Shown one piece after another: positions 24,996 to 35,990 of a stretch of DNA of 64,000 nt. The notes under the pieces are model-generated. The model saw only the letters and a list, made by a program, of their open reading frames with translations, did not search any database and had not been told where the DNA came from. Numbering within the stretch: position 1 is the stretch's first letter; each line of letters starts with the position of its first letter. This DNA comes from Tridacna crocea (taxonomy: Eukaryota; Mollusca; Bivalvia; Cardiida; Cardiidae): positions 47,532,992-47,596,991 of the forward strand of contig OX031065.1 of the NCBI GenBank assembly GCA_943736015.1. Reading direction: 5' to 3'. Made by a program: the position numbers and the translations under genes.

Positions 24996-25410
24996 CAGGG
25001 CCCGTGTTCACCAACCTTTCTTAAGAACTTTCTTTGTCTTATTCTCCACTCTCCAGAATTTTCTACATTTGTAAGTAATACAACATCTGATTGGCTAAAC
25101 CATTCGGTTGAGCCAATCAGAAGTTGTGTTACTTACAAATTTAGAAAATCATGGAGAATAAGACTGAGAATATGCTCAAGAATGTACAAGAATGGTTTGT
25201 AAATACGGGACCAGGGCCCGTATTCACCAAAAATTCTTAAGAATGTTCTTGTCTTATTCTCCAGATTTTTCTGCATTTGTAAGTACCACAACTTCTGATT
25301 GGCTAAACCATTCCGTTTAGCCAATCAGAAGTTGTGTTTCTTACAAACTTAGAAAATCTTGGAGAATAAGACTAAGAATATTCTCAAGAATGGTTGGTGG
25401 ATACGGGACC
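24996..25410. mobile_element. Two palindromic MITEs in tandem
   Basis: Unit 1 is 24996-25212 and unit 2 is 25213-25410. Each opens with GGGCCCGTRTTCACCAA and closes with the inverse (TGGATACGGGACC). Each has inner arms CTTATTCTCCA and CTGATTGGCTAAACCATTC. The outer ends abut directly. Confidence 0.85.
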
Positions 25411-25985
25411 AGATCTTACTGTCCGAGTGTTGTTGTGGAATATCGATGTGGGACATTCTCGGTAGACGTGTCAGTGATGGAAATGTGAGGTCTCTAAACC
25501 TCCACCACCTTGAGCAACTCTTGAGACAAGAATAGTAGGATACAGACATGCTTGTACCGGTTCATATACATGTCAACACTCATTTTATACAGTCAGACAT
25601 AAGTTAAGCATCACCCGAACAAATTTAGTCAAAATTTTTTTCATGGATAACCTTTTATTTGTTATATTTTCAAGCTATGCACGGACCCACTAGACAAGTA
25701 ACAGGCTGCTTTATGAGCCAAGTGAAAGGATGGCAACGAGAAAACTTTCTGAAATCCTGAAATGGCAAATGGTGGGCTGTGTAACGCTAATCTAAGCACA
25801 TGGGCCATATTGCTGATCAGTTTTGGTTATGCTTACCTTTTGTCTATTTATACTGTGAAATTGTCTATATGTGTAATTATAGAATTCTGGTGCAGCGGTA
25901 ATTCATTAATTGTTTCTTAATTGTTTTGTGAGTAGTATATAAAAATGTAGATCTTTGTAAACTTTTGTTTCATATTCGTCATACT
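25411..25985. other. No gene or clear element recognised
   Basis: AT-rich single-copy-looking sequence within this window. Short ORFs only. Confidence 0.5.
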
Positions 25986-25989
25986 TTAA

Positions 25990-26210
25990 GCCTTTACCAA
26001 ACAATGCCTATTTTTTACGACCCTGGGATAGTACCTTTTTGAAGATATTGTGGGAAAAGGAGAAAATGCTAGTTACCAGCATTTTCTCCTTTTCTCACAA
26101 TGTTTTCAACCCTGCTGGAGATAAATTTCAATTTTTGAATTACGTCTTTTTTGTTGTGTGCAAGTGCTTTCAATTTGGACCTGCCTGAAATTTTGTCGTT
26201 TGGTAAAGGG
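25990..26210 (-). mobile_element. Hairpin MITE T1
   Basis: TTAA at 25986-25989 and 26211-26214. Confidence 0.86.
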
Positions 26211-26299
26211 TTAAGTGAATCATCAGTGATAATTTCGTTTGTGATTAATAAGCCGTGCTCTGTGAAAAGGGGGCTTAATGCCCTCTGCATGAAGAATCG

Positions 26300-26920
26300 A
26301 TCTATGCATCCATCATCACCCGCTAGACGGCATTCTATAAATACTCATCTATCTAATATGGGCATCCTGGGTACAGAACCGAACCACTTTCTACGCGACA
26401 ACCGTTACTTTGAATTTAATTTGTTTGTTTGAATGGTGTTTTACGCCGCTTTCAACAGTATTTCAGTCATATCACGGCGACAGTTCACATATTCATGTTT
26501 CCTGGGTTTCACCAGTACTAGGCTAGGCTCTGAAGTGTCTTGCCCAAGGACACTCCTGTGAAAAAAACCCAGTGGAGCCAGCGAGGCTCGAACCTGGGAC
26601 CTCCAGGTTACGAGTCCTACACTTTACCATTGAGCCACACAGGACCCACTTTGAATTTAAAACTAAAATAAAGATTTACTCAATAAAACGCCACCTCGTG
26701 CAATTCACTCAGCTATGATCAGCAGTTTAGAGACATCTGAAGCTAAAGCAGGTCTCATTTCTCCTCAAACGTATTGATAAAAGCTATTTTAAACATTGCT
26801 ACTTTATAGAGCGTAATATTACAGTCAGCCCGCTTTCGGGGCTAGTGATGCGTCATTTAAGACAGTCGAATCTTCGAAGAATATGACATACGCAGACAAC
26901 GTCCATGCATCCACAAAACG
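26300..26920 (+). repeat. Repeat D, copy 1 (interrupted by a SINE)
   Basis: Runs from CCCGCTAGACGGCATTCTAT through CTCCTCAAACGTATTGATAA to CAGCCCGCTTTCGGGGC. Without the SINE it matches copies at 28.1-28.8 (reverse) and 34.1-34.4 kb. Confidence 0.85.
26420..26647 (-). mobile_element. SINE related to family C, with 13-bp target duplication
   Basis: ACTTTGAATTTAA at 26407-26419 is repeated at 26648-26660. The reversed B-box (GGCTCGAACCTGGGACC) and A-box region (CATTGAGCCACACAGG) are visible. It is inserted into the repeat D copy of 26.3-26.9 kb. Confidence 0.85.
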
Positions 26921-27104
26921 TATCGACCCATGTCAGCCTGCGCAGGCCGCCGCACGGGATGATATGGGTCGATATATTTCGCTGTTGATCAATTTTCCGA
27001 TTGTAGATTTAGCCGTTCCTTGGACAAAGCGGATTTTGTAGATCCATGATTAAAATGGGGTTTTCTGATTGTTATGATACACCCTAGAGATTCATCGATT
27101 AGTT

Positions 27105-27372
27105 GTAGTTGGTTGTATTGGAGTTTAACGCCACTTTAACAGCTAAGTAAGGTCATATCATGGCGGTCCGGTCGGTAACATGTGTTTCCTGGCTTTCTTA
27201 CACCGGTACTTAGTACTTACACTACTTTCTTTCCTAAGCCACCGACTACTTTTCTCACATGCTTCAGCAGAGGCGAAAATACGCCGGGCAGAAAGTTCGC
27301 CTCAACCGGGTATCGAACTCACAACCACCAGGTCATGAGTCCGACACGCTCACCACTGAGCCACCCGGGCGG
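27105..27372 (-). mobile_element. SINE family B copy
   Basis: Contains GTTTAACGCCACTTTAACAG, the GTTTCCTGGCTTTC block, the reversed B-box (GGGTATCGAACTCAC) and the reversed A-box (CACCACTGAGCCACCC). Confidence 0.85.
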
Positions 27373-27415
27373 GCGGAGATTCATTGAACCTCCTTTTGCC
27401 AGAGTGTGGTTCATT

Positions 27416-27436
27416 TATTATTATTATTATTATTAA
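27416..27436 (+). repeat. (TTA)n microsatellite
   Basis: Seven units. Confidence 0.9.
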
Positions 27437-27458
27437 ATTTATTAAATGTAGATTATCT

Positions 27459-27732
27459 GGCTTGCAACACGGGAAAAGGGGCATTCGGACATTTGCGTAA
27501 AGCGTCGTCTCGGATCAGCCTGCGCAGTCCGCGCAGGTTGATCCGAGACGTCACTTTACGACTAAATTAGATTTTGTTCTATAGAGTCTAGTAACGTTAG
27601 ACTTGCGTGAAACAGAAAATTACATAAAAACGGAAAGTGCCGCCTCGGATTAATCCGCGCGGACTGCACAGGTTGATTCGAGGCGACGCTTTACGCAAAT
27701 GTCCGAATGCCCCTTTTAGCGTGTTGCATGCC
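27459..27732. mobile_element. Palindromic MITE H, 274 bp
   Basis: Inverted ends GGCWTGCAACACG, CATTCGGACATTTGCGTAAA and CTCGGATCAGCCTGCGCAG pair across an AT-rich middle. Confidence 0.8.
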
Positions 27733-27764
27733 ATTATTCTATAAAGAAGCTAATATCATTCACT

Positions 27765-27988
27765 CGCTACCAAACCACACAAAAATAGTCTCAACTAAGT
27801 TCTAAGCGTCTGCAGACGACAAATTCATTTTAGCCTGAAAGATAATTCTGTCGTAAAAACGGTATAATATACTGCTGGAAAAGGAGAAAAAGCTGTTTTT
27901 TCCTCCCATCATCAATTTCCTTTTTCCACAATATTTCGAAAAGCGTTCTTTTTCAGGGTTGTTAAAACTCGGAATTATGTGATTAAGG
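27765..27988 (+). mobile_element. Hairpin MITE T1, decayed
   Basis: CTACCAAACCACAC and TTATGTGATTAAGGGTTA mark the ends. Confidence 0.65.
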
Positions 27989-28104
27989 GTTATCTTTATG
28001 TCATGATAAAACCGCCCACTCATTTCCTTGTACCAGATCGTTATTCAATGTGTACATGTACATTAGTCATCATGCCCTTTACTCTGTACCGCAAAGCAAA
28101 ATTA

Positions 28105-28805
28105 TGAATCCTTGTCTGCGCATGTCATATTCTTCGAAGATTCGACCTGTCTTATATGACGCGTCACTCTCCCCGCTGCCGGGAATACTGTAATATTACT
28201 CGCTTTAAAGTAGCAATGGAGAAAATGGCTTTTATTAATACGTTTGAGGAAAAATCTGGCCTGTTTTAGCTTCAGATTTCTTTAAACTGCTGATCATAGC
28301 TGAGTGAATCGCACCAGGTAGCGTTTAGTAGAGTAAACGTTTATTTTAGTTTGAAATTCCAAGTAACGGTTGTTTGTTTGTTATTTCTGTTTATTTATCA
28401 TCGCTACCGGTTGCCCATCTGAGCGACTCTCCCAGAAGACGGTTAGTTGGTACGGGGGATAGTGCAAGGATACAGGTCGAAATTACTGAGAGCTTCGCCT
28501 AGTTCTTTAACGTGCACGGCGTACAGCACCGTCACACAGGACCTCGGTTTAATGTCTCATCCGAAAGACTATTAGTAATTTTAGTTAGCCAGCCGGGGAT
28601 TCGAACCCACAACCTGTAGTGAAACTGTAGTGACCCGAAACATTATGTTCACGGGTCCTACGCTCTACCTATTGAGCTATATCGGCTGGGACGTAACAGT
28701 TGTCGCGTAGAAATGTGGTCCGGTCCTGTATACCCAGGATGCCCAAATGAGATAGATGAGTATTTGTAGAATGCCATCTAGCGGGAGATAATGAATTTAT
28801 TATCT
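28105..28805 (-). repeat. Repeat D, copy 2 (interrupted by SINE A)
   Basis: Inverted relative to copy 1. Shares CATATTCTTCGAAGATTCGA and the flank beyond it with copy 1, so the two may be arms of one 2.5-kb foldback. Confidence 0.83.
28374..28692 (-). mobile_element. SINE family A, full length, 11-bp target duplication
   Basis: GTAACGGTTGT (28363-28373) and GTAACAGTTGT (28693-28703) flank it. Read in reverse it has an A-box (TAGCTCAATAGGTAGAGC), a B-box (GGGTTCGAATCCCC) and the central domain shared with the 21.8-kb copy. It is inserted in repeat D. Confidence 0.88.
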
Positions 28806-28815
28806 GGTCCGTTGA

Positions 28816-28940
28816 ACTCTTTACCAAACGACAAATTTTTGGATTGGTCCAAATTGAAAGCATATGCAGACGACGAAATAAATGTGACTGAAAAGTTAAA
28901 ATTTGTGATGGGAAGGAAAGAAAACACTGTGGGAAAAGGA
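28816..28940 (+). mobile_element. Hairpin MITE T1, left half
   Basis: Breaks off at GTGGGAAAAGGA, inside the core, into the family E tail and minisatellite. Confidence 0.7.
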
Positions 28941-28944
28941 AAGA

Positions 28945-28993
28945 GCTTAGTATAAGTTGTAAGAACTTGTTTCTCAATCGATGTAAAATAAAA
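28945..28993 (+). mobile_element. Tail fragment of SINE-like family E
   Basis: GTAAGAACTTGTTTCTCAATC followed by GATGTAAAATAAA matches the 3' end of the 3.6-kb copy. It interrupts a truncated hairpin MITE. Confidence 0.5.
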
Positions 28994-29036
28994 TTAATAT
29001 GCTTAGGCTGCTAGGCGAGTCTCGCCGATGTTCTGC

Positions 29037-29543
29037 GGACAGTGTAAATCAAGATCAGACGGCACAGAACGTATAGAGTGTAGAACGTGACCGTGTAGAT
29101 CAAGATCAGACTGCACAGAACGTGTAGAGTGTAGAACGTGACAGTGTAGATCAAGATCAGACTGCACAGAACGTGTAGAGTGTAGAACGTGACAGTGTAG
29201 ATCAAGATCAGACTGCACAGAACGTGTAGAGTGTAGAACGTGACAGTGTAGATTAAAATAAGACTGCACAGAACGTGTAGAGTGTAGAACGTGACAGTGT
29301 AGATCAAGATCAGACTGCACAGAACGTGTAGAGTGTAGAACGTGACAGTGTAGATCAAGATCAGACTGCACAGGACGTGTAGAGTGTAGAACGTGACAGT
29401 GTAGATCAAGATCAGACGGCACAAAACGTGTAGAGTGTATAGTGTAGAACGTGACAGTGTAGATCAAGATCAGACTGCACAGAACGTGTAGAGTGTAGAA
29501 CGTGACAGTGTAGATCAAGATCAGACTGCACAGAACGTTCAGT
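29037..29543. repeat. 51-bp minisatellite, about 10 units
   Basis: The unit contains CAGTGTAGATCAAGATCAGA, CTGCACAGAACG and TGTAGAGTGTAGAACGTGA. Units are nearly identical. One carries an extra AGTGTAT. The length is a multiple of 3, so two minus-strand frames stay open (171 and 137 codons); I do not call them genes. Confidence 0.95.
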
Positions 29544-29678
29544 CTGATCTTTGATCTACACTGTCCGATAAGGAGGTGTATCTTTCTCTCAAAAATACCT
29601 AAGTTACACTTGCAATATTTGGGTTTTCACGGTCGAACTGAAAATTTTATTTTAGTTATTTAGCAAGACAAGAGTTAA

Positions 29679-29902
29679 CCCTTTACCAGACGACAAGGTT
29701 ATAGGCTGGGCCAAATTGATAGCAATTACAGACGACAACATTAAAGTAACTGAAAAAAAATGAAATTTGTTTCTACTAGGATAGAAAACATTGTGGGAAA
29801 AGGAGAAAATGCTGGTTACCAGCATTTTCTCCTTTCCCCACAATGTTTTCAAAAAGGCTTCTATCTTAGGTTTGTGAAAACCAGGGATTGTTTGGGAAAG
29901 GG
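29679..29902 (+). mobile_element. Hairpin MITE T1
   Basis: TTAA at 29675-29678 and 29903-29906. Confidence 0.87.
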
Positions 29903-30039
29903 TTAAGTAAAAATCTGAAGGAAAACGTTTGAACGTAGTTTATTTGACAGTAAAATTGTCAAATTTTGATTATTTTTATCAAAGTTTACTCATAATATTA
30001 ACTTTCAATAATTAATTTACTATCACTTTAGATCTACCT

Positions 30040-30264
30040 CTATAATACAAAATTTAAGACTGGTCCAAATTCAAAACATTTTCAGACGACAAATTATAGG
30101 TAGATCTAAGCCAAAATGATAAAAATTGTCCTTGATAGGATAAAAAAAAAAACATTGTGGGAAAAGGAGAAATGCTAGTTACCAGCATTTTCTTCTTTTC
30201 CCATGATGTTTTGAAATGCTTTCTTTCTCAGGGTCGTCAACAGTCGGCATTATGTGGTAAAGGG
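30040..30264 (+). mobile_element. Hairpin MITE T1, left end decayed
   Basis: Right TTAA 30265-30268. Confidence 0.75.
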
Positions 30265-30649
30265 TTAACTGGTAGACTTGAAAATGTGCCTTTCAAAACG
30301 CAATTTCAACGAACAACGTATTTGTAGATCAAGATCAGACTGCGTGAAATGTGTATTCTAACCGATACAATCAGATCCCGAAAAAAAGAATTGGAAATAG
30401 AAATGAGCCAATACTCTCCGAAAAGAGTCTTTATGCTATTAAAGTGTTGACTCAGGTCAGTCTGCCCCGTCAGTACATTCTAACCTAAATCTCGTACTTT
30501 ATGCTACAGGTCAATATGTCTAAGGATCATTGTCTAGATCTTTCTCAATACTTCAGTCTGACGTAATATAGACCTACAACTGAATGAATTTTCAGGGATC
30601 CATAATTATGTTGGATCTATAATGTTGAATCTATAATTATGTGACGAGC

Positions 30650-30675
30650 CCCCCCCCCCCTCCCCCCCTCCCCCA
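30650..30675 (+). repeat. C-rich low-complexity tract
   Basis: A run of C with few T. Confidence 0.9.
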
Positions 30676-30715
30676 CTTTATATAGAGCATTACTCACAGT
30701 TTTGAGGTTGTTTAA

Positions 30716-30939
30716 TCCTTTACCAAACATTTCCTGGTTTTTACGATCCTGATATAGAACCCCTGTGAAAACATTGTGGGAAAAGGAGAAAATGCTGGTT
30801 ACCAGCATTTTCTCCTTTTCCCACAAGGTTTTCTACCCAGCTGTAAACAAATTTCCATTTTTGAGATATGTTTATTTTGTCATTTGCAAAAGTCTTCAAT
30901 TTGGACCAGTCTTACATATTATTGTCTTTCGGTAAAGAG
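30716..30939 (-). mobile_element. Hairpin MITE T1
   Basis: Left TTAA 30712-30715, right TTTAA. Confidence 0.85.
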
Positions 30940-30949
30940 TTTAAACGAA

Positions 30950-31482
30950 ACTTTTATGCAGATGATAGTACAAACCGGTTACCTGATTGGTGACATTTCA
31001 AATTTTATAGACTCTAATTGGGAGAAAAAAATCTCCTTATCAGACAATGTAGATCTCAAATCAGATTGTCCGTTCCTTGCTGATCCCTCTGATCTCGATC
31101 TACACAGTCTGCAAAAGATCAGTCGAGTTCAGTATGGTCAGGATTATTGGAGAAAAGGGTACGGGTTCATGCAACGGGCAAGGAAATAAACGAAAATAGA
31201 CCATTATAGCAGTCCAAGCCGGTTCTAGCTAGTATTTTCGTATCGATTTTAAAGGCTCATTCGGTGCGCTTTGTTCATCTGATATAAGCACTGCACATGC
31301 GCCGCGAACTCCATTACGCAGGGTCAAGCGAGGGTTGTTCAATATCATTCTAGATATTATTCTTCGTGAAGCCACAAGCGGAATTTCGCTGTTGAATGTC
31401 CGTAACTGTGATCCTAACGCCGCTCTCTTCTGTCTATACACAAAATAAACGTCGTAAATTTAGAAATTCATGTTTTGTTTAA
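30950..31482. other. No gene; diverged AGATCAGA palindromic repeat
   Basis: 30990-31140 holds GATCTCAAATCAGATTGTCC and its inverse GATCTCGATCTACACAGTCT, related to the minisatellite unit. The rest is unrecognised. Confidence 0.45.
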
Positions 31483-31692
31483 CTCTTTACCAAACGACAA
31501 AATTGAAAAGCATTTGCAGACGACAAAACAAACGTGACTAAAAAATTGAAACTTGACTGTAGAAGAGTAGAAAACATTGTGGAAAAAGGAGAAAATACTG
31601 GTTTCCAGCAATTTTGTCCTTTTCCTACAAGTTTTTCAAAAGGCTTCTATATCAGGGTCATAAAAAAACCAGTGATTGTCTGGTAAAGGCCG
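31483..31692 (+). mobile_element. Hairpin MITE T1
   Basis: TTAA at 31479-31482 and 31693-31696. Right end altered. Confidence 0.82.
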
Positions 31693-32183
31693 TTAAGAAA
31701 TATTATTCTTCCTATCGTGGTTTATCGTTCAATAAACCACAGTTGTGAGTTATGAGGCACAATAAATAATCCACGAGGGCGATTTCGTTGAAATGATATT
31801 TCCCGCCGAAAAAAAAAAATCTTATTAACATCGCTCCCAGTCGGCTATTTTGCATAGAATAATAAAAAAAAGTGTCTCGGCAGAATGGGTTATTGTACAC
31901 ATGTACATGTATAAAGTTTCACGAAATTCCGTCTAATGGTATTGGAGAATTCACTGGGACGGACGGAAGGACGGACGTACAATGCTAAAAACTATATCCC
32001 TCCACTTATGGCGGGGGTGATAAAATAAGGATGAGATGGTTCAAAAACTAGAAAAAACGTGTAGAAATTCATCTTTAAAGGTGGGTATTTAGAATTTTCA
32101 CACTGATACTCGTAAGCTGACGATCATAATCTCTCACTGTATCACTGCAACAGAAATCTATCAAACCTTTTACAACAGAAAAC

Positions 32184-32185
<2 letters not shown>

Positions 32186-32250
<65 letters not shown>
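32186..32250 (+). repeat. (GA)n microsatellite
   Basis: About 32 perfect dinucleotides. Confidence 0.97.
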
Positions 32251-32254
<4 letters not shown>

Positions 32255-32407
32255 AACGTCAATAAATTATGGTCTCTTGGAGAGGTAGCTCCAAATTTCA
32301 AAAGAAATGCTCGTACACAATTACCCCAGTACTAGATCCAGTTTCGACGTATCGTGCATTGCCTGAATTACATGTTAGAGGCTTTCATTGGAATAAGGCG
32401 GTATTAA

Positions 32408-32632
32408 CTCTTTATCAGACAATCCCTGAGGTTTTTACGACCCTGAGATAGAAGCCTTTTGAAAACATTTTGAAGAGGAGAAAATGCTGGTAACCAGCAT
32501 TTTCTCCTTTTCCCACAATGTTTTCTACCCTGCTGGAAACAAAGTTCAATTTTTGAGTTACGTTTATTCTGTCGTCTGCAAGTGCTTGAAATAAATTTGG
32601 ACCGGTCTAAAACTTTATCATTTCGTAAAGGG
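32408..32632 (-). mobile_element. Hairpin MITE T1
   Basis: TTAA 32404-32407, right TTAT. The GTGGGAAAA arm of the core is partly lost. Confidence 0.84.
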
Positions 32633-32823
32633 TTATGTATGACTGTTTAGTAATGCATTACACCAAACCATTCGTCACATTATTTCCGTCTTTATTGTCA
32701 AAAATAAAGTCGTGGTAAAGTCGTTCACTGACATGAAGAAAATTCACCAGCAACAGATTTCGACTCTGGTTCAGCCAGCCAGGTCTGCATAAACTGATAT
32801 AGTCTTTAGAATTTGCAGAAACA

Positions 32824-33314
32824 TTTACACCTTTTTCATAGAACATGACGTACAAGTATTATCAAAGTTTTACTGGACATAGGTCATTCGGCATACCTCG
32901 GGTGATGGGAGATGGTTAGATGTAGGTATGGAATCGGCCGAGTTGTGACGAGTGGTAGGCTACATAGAACTTTATCATTAGCCGGACCACAGGAATTTGA
33001 CATTCTATCACCAAAATAAATGATCAAATATGAAAAAAAAAAAAATCTCCCCTATATAATATAAACACAAGTGTGTTTATATTATATAGGGGAGATTTTT
33101 TTTTTTAAATTTGATTATTTACTTCGGTTATAGAATGTCAAATTCCTGTGGTCCGGCTAATGATAAAGTTCTATGTAGCCTACCACTCGTCACAACTCGG
33201 CCGATTCCATACCTACATCTAACCATCTCCCATCACCCGAGGTATGCCGAATGACCTATGTCCAGTAAAACTTTGATAATACTTGTACGTCATGTTCTAT
33301 GAAAAAGGTGTAAA
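32824..33314. repeat. Near-perfect palindrome, about 245-bp arms
   Basis: The left arm opens TTTACACCTTTTTCATAGAA and the right arm closes with its complement. The centre is ATAAACAC-AAGT-GTGTTTAT (33061-33080). Mismatches are few outside the A/T runs. Confidence 0.95.
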
Positions 33315-33462
33315 ATAAATGATCAAATATGAAAAAAAAAAAATCTCCCCTATATAATATAAACACAAGTGTGTTTATATTATATAGGGGAGATTTTTTT
33401 TTTTAAATTTGATTATTTACTTCGGTTATAGAATGTCAAATTCCTGTGGCCGGACATTCACT
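33315..33462 (+). repeat. Direct second copy of the palindrome centre
   Basis: Repeats about 33016-33150 including ATAAATGATCAAATATG, the inner hairpin and TAGAATGTCAAATTCCTGTG. Confidence 0.93.
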
Positions 33463-33469
33463 GCCACTA

Positions 33470-34100
33470 TATTGAAAGTTATTGGAGACCGCGCCGTACA
33501 ATTGAAACACCCCTCAGTAAATTACATATTCTTTAGAAATCGTCAGCTTCAGGAAAAACTAGTGAAATCTGGACCTGTTTGGCTTGGTAAATCGCGTAAC
33601 GTTACGTAGGAAGAGGTATGTTGTATTTACTCGCTTCTGGCGAAATATTTTTTTTTTTGTTTCTATTATTATAATAAAGATCAAGGTATCATATTAGGCT
33701 GATTCAGGGAGATTTTGTTCTGTTCAATTAATCGATCAATTCTGCTAGTCTGTGAAATTATAAGTAACATTTGGAAATTATAAGTAACATTTGGTGAAGA
33801 GTAAAAATTTACATTAAAGAAGTCCGTATTTATTAGAGAAACAGGGTAAAAAATTGTGGTGTAATTATGAACAAAACGTACATGTATTCATGTTTTCATT
33901 TAACTCTACATGTATGCAAAACAATATCGAAAGTAGGCCATTGAAGGTGTAAATCAGCTGACGATCAGCTGTTAGGTGCATGCGAAAACTGTCGATAATT
34001 TCCGCTCTAAATGGCGGACAATGCCGTACTAATTCGTCATACCTCGACCCCTTCACTTTTTTTGGGCGGTCAGAACGGAGACGGAGATTCGGTTGCGCGT
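33470..34100. other. No gene or clear element recognised
   Basis: AT-rich. AAATTATAAGTAACATTTGG is repeated in tandem near 33755-33795. Nothing else named. Confidence 0.5.
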
Positions 34101-34104
34101 TCGT

Positions 34105-34430
34105 TCCCATTATCTCCCGTTAGATGGCATTCTATAAATAATCATCTATCTAATTTGGGCATCCTGGGTGCAGAGCCAAACCACTTTCCAACGCGACAAC
34201 CGTCATTTTGAATTTCAAACTGAAATAAACGTTTACTCAATAAAACGCTACCTCGTGCAATTCACTCAGCAGTTTAGAGAAATATGGAGCTAAAGCAGGT
34301 CTCGATCGTTTCTCCTCAAACGTATTGATAAAAGCTATTTTCTGCATTGCTACTTTATAGTGCGTAATATTACAGTCAGCCCGCTTTTGGGGCTAGTGAT
34401 GCGTCATATAAGACAGTCTTCGCGTTTATT
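34105..34430 (+). repeat. Repeat D, copy 3 (uninterrupted)
   Basis: Contains ACAACCGTCATTTTGAATTT, the empty version of both SINE insertion sites seen in copies 1 and 2. Confidence 0.87.
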
Positions 34431-34768
34431 CCCAACATGATGCCCTTTGCCCCGTTTGCTCTACCTGAGAAAAAAACACCATAGGTGCATTAGGGAGCTC
34501 AAGATAAGATTGTAAATAATGTGAAGTCTGATCTTGGATAGATCTATACCCCTCCTTACTTACTGTACGCTTAGAGTGAAATCATGTTTGCCCGCCAGGG
34601 GGAAAAGAGCGCCAAAATCTGAGTAATGGAACAGTTACCCTAACCGATCGAAATAGATCTAATTTTATAAATTTCACGGAGATTATGCAGACACAAACTG
34701 TGCAGGCCTAACGTTCAGTCAGATGTGTGGACCCAGATATTCCGTAAGAAATATCTTATTCAAAGTGA

Positions 34769-34987
34769 TCTTTACCATACGACAATATTTTAGGGTTGTC
34801 CACATCCAAAGCATCTGCAGACGACAAAATAAAAGTGACAGAAAAATTCAAATTTGTTTTGTGAAGGGTAGAAAACATTGTGGGAAAACGAGAAAATGCT
34901 GGTTACCAGCATTTTCTCCTTTTCCCACAATGTTTTTAGAGGCCTCATTCTCAGGGTCGTCAAAAGTAGGGATTGTGTGGTCATGGG
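34769..34987 (+). mobile_element. Hairpin MITE T1
   Basis: Right TTAA 34988-34991. Left end altered to GATCTTTACCATAC. Confidence 0.82.
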
Positions 34988-35023
34988 TTAAGCGAGTCCA
35001 GGGATCTTATATACGATCCCTGG

Positions 35024-35199
35024 CCAGTCCAAATTAAAAGTGAGTGCAGATAACAAAACAAATGTCAATCAAGGGTAGAAAATATGGTGGGTAAACGAAA
35101 AAAATGTTGGCCACCAGCAATTTCTTCTTTTCCGACAATGTTTTAAACAGCTTTTTCGAAAGGATTGATAAAATTCTAGATAATGTGTAAAGGGTAAAA
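35024..35199 (+). mobile_element. Hairpin MITE T1, decayed
   Basis: The arm TCCAAATTAAAAGTGAGTGC and the core GGCCACCAGC remain. Confidence 0.6.
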
Positions 35200-35200
35200 C

Positions 35201-35633
35201 CATTACCACACCAGAACTCCAGACAGAGGGAGTGAATTTGATTTCATAATTAAGAATATTTCTTATTCTCCACTAAACCCTATATTGTAGGTACTCATTA
35301 GAATTGTCTCATCGAGACAATTCTAATGAGTACCCAGAACATACGGTTTGGAAGAGAAATAATGGATTTATAATACCATCACTCCCTCATATCTGGAGCT
35401 CTTCCAGTGTGTAGTCCCGACTTTTCATGACCCTGGGAAATTTGACATTTGAAAACATTGTGGGAAAAAGACAAAATCTTGTTACAGTTGGTAACTAGCA
35501 TTTTCATCTTTTCCCACCATGTTTTCTATCCTCCGGATACAAATTTAAAATTTTCAGTCACTTTTAATTTATTATGTTGTCTGGAAATGCTTTCAATTTT
35601 GACCAGTCCAAAAATTTGTCTTTTGATATAGAG
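35201..35633 (-). mobile_element. Hairpin MITE T1 hosting palindromic element G
   Basis: CCATTACCACAC is cut, then resumes near 35408 with AGTCCCGACTTTTCATGACC. Right TTAA 35634-35637. Confidence 0.75.
35207..35405. mobile_element. Palindromic MITE G
   Basis: Inverted ends AGAACTCCAGACAGAGGGAG and CTCCCTCATATCTGGAGCTC. The centre is AGAATTGTCTCATCGAGACA plus its inverse. A sister copy is at 63.1 kb. Confidence 0.8.
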
Positions 35634-35801
35634 TTAAAAGGCTAATGCCCTTATCTACATTGCTGTGTAGTTAGTCCCCAAAGTGGAAGTTATCACTCTG
35701 TTACACTAAAACACTGAAAGTGAAATTCATCAAATGAGATTTTGAACAATGACCAAAAGGCATAGTTCAGTTACCTAAAAATAGAGTCCATCTAAATCTT
35801 T

Positions 35802-35990
35802 AACCATCCATACAATCTCTAGTTTTAATGACCCAAATGAAGATGCTTGTTGAAAATATTGTAGGAAAAGGAGAAAATGCTGGTAACCAGCATTTTCTAC
35901 TTTTCCTACAATGTTTTCTAAGGTATAATGGACAAATTCTGTCATTGAGGCCACATGTAAATTGTATTCTGCATTTTTTTTGTGTGGAAA
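35802..35990 (-). mobile_element. Hairpin MITE T1, right end lost
   Basis: Core arms carry the matched change TAGGAAAAG / CTTTTCCTA. Confidence 0.68.

Noticed and set aside
25349-25549. 66-codon minus-strand ORF (RLPRMSHIDIPQQ region), possible transposase remnant
   Set aside because: Part of it is the palindromic MITE. The rest is too short to assign to any transposase family.
29003-29518. Open frame of 171 codons on the minus strand, and an overlapping 137-codon frame
   Set aside because: Both are created by the 51-bp unit length (17 codons) of the minisatellite. No start context, no homology and no gene structure.
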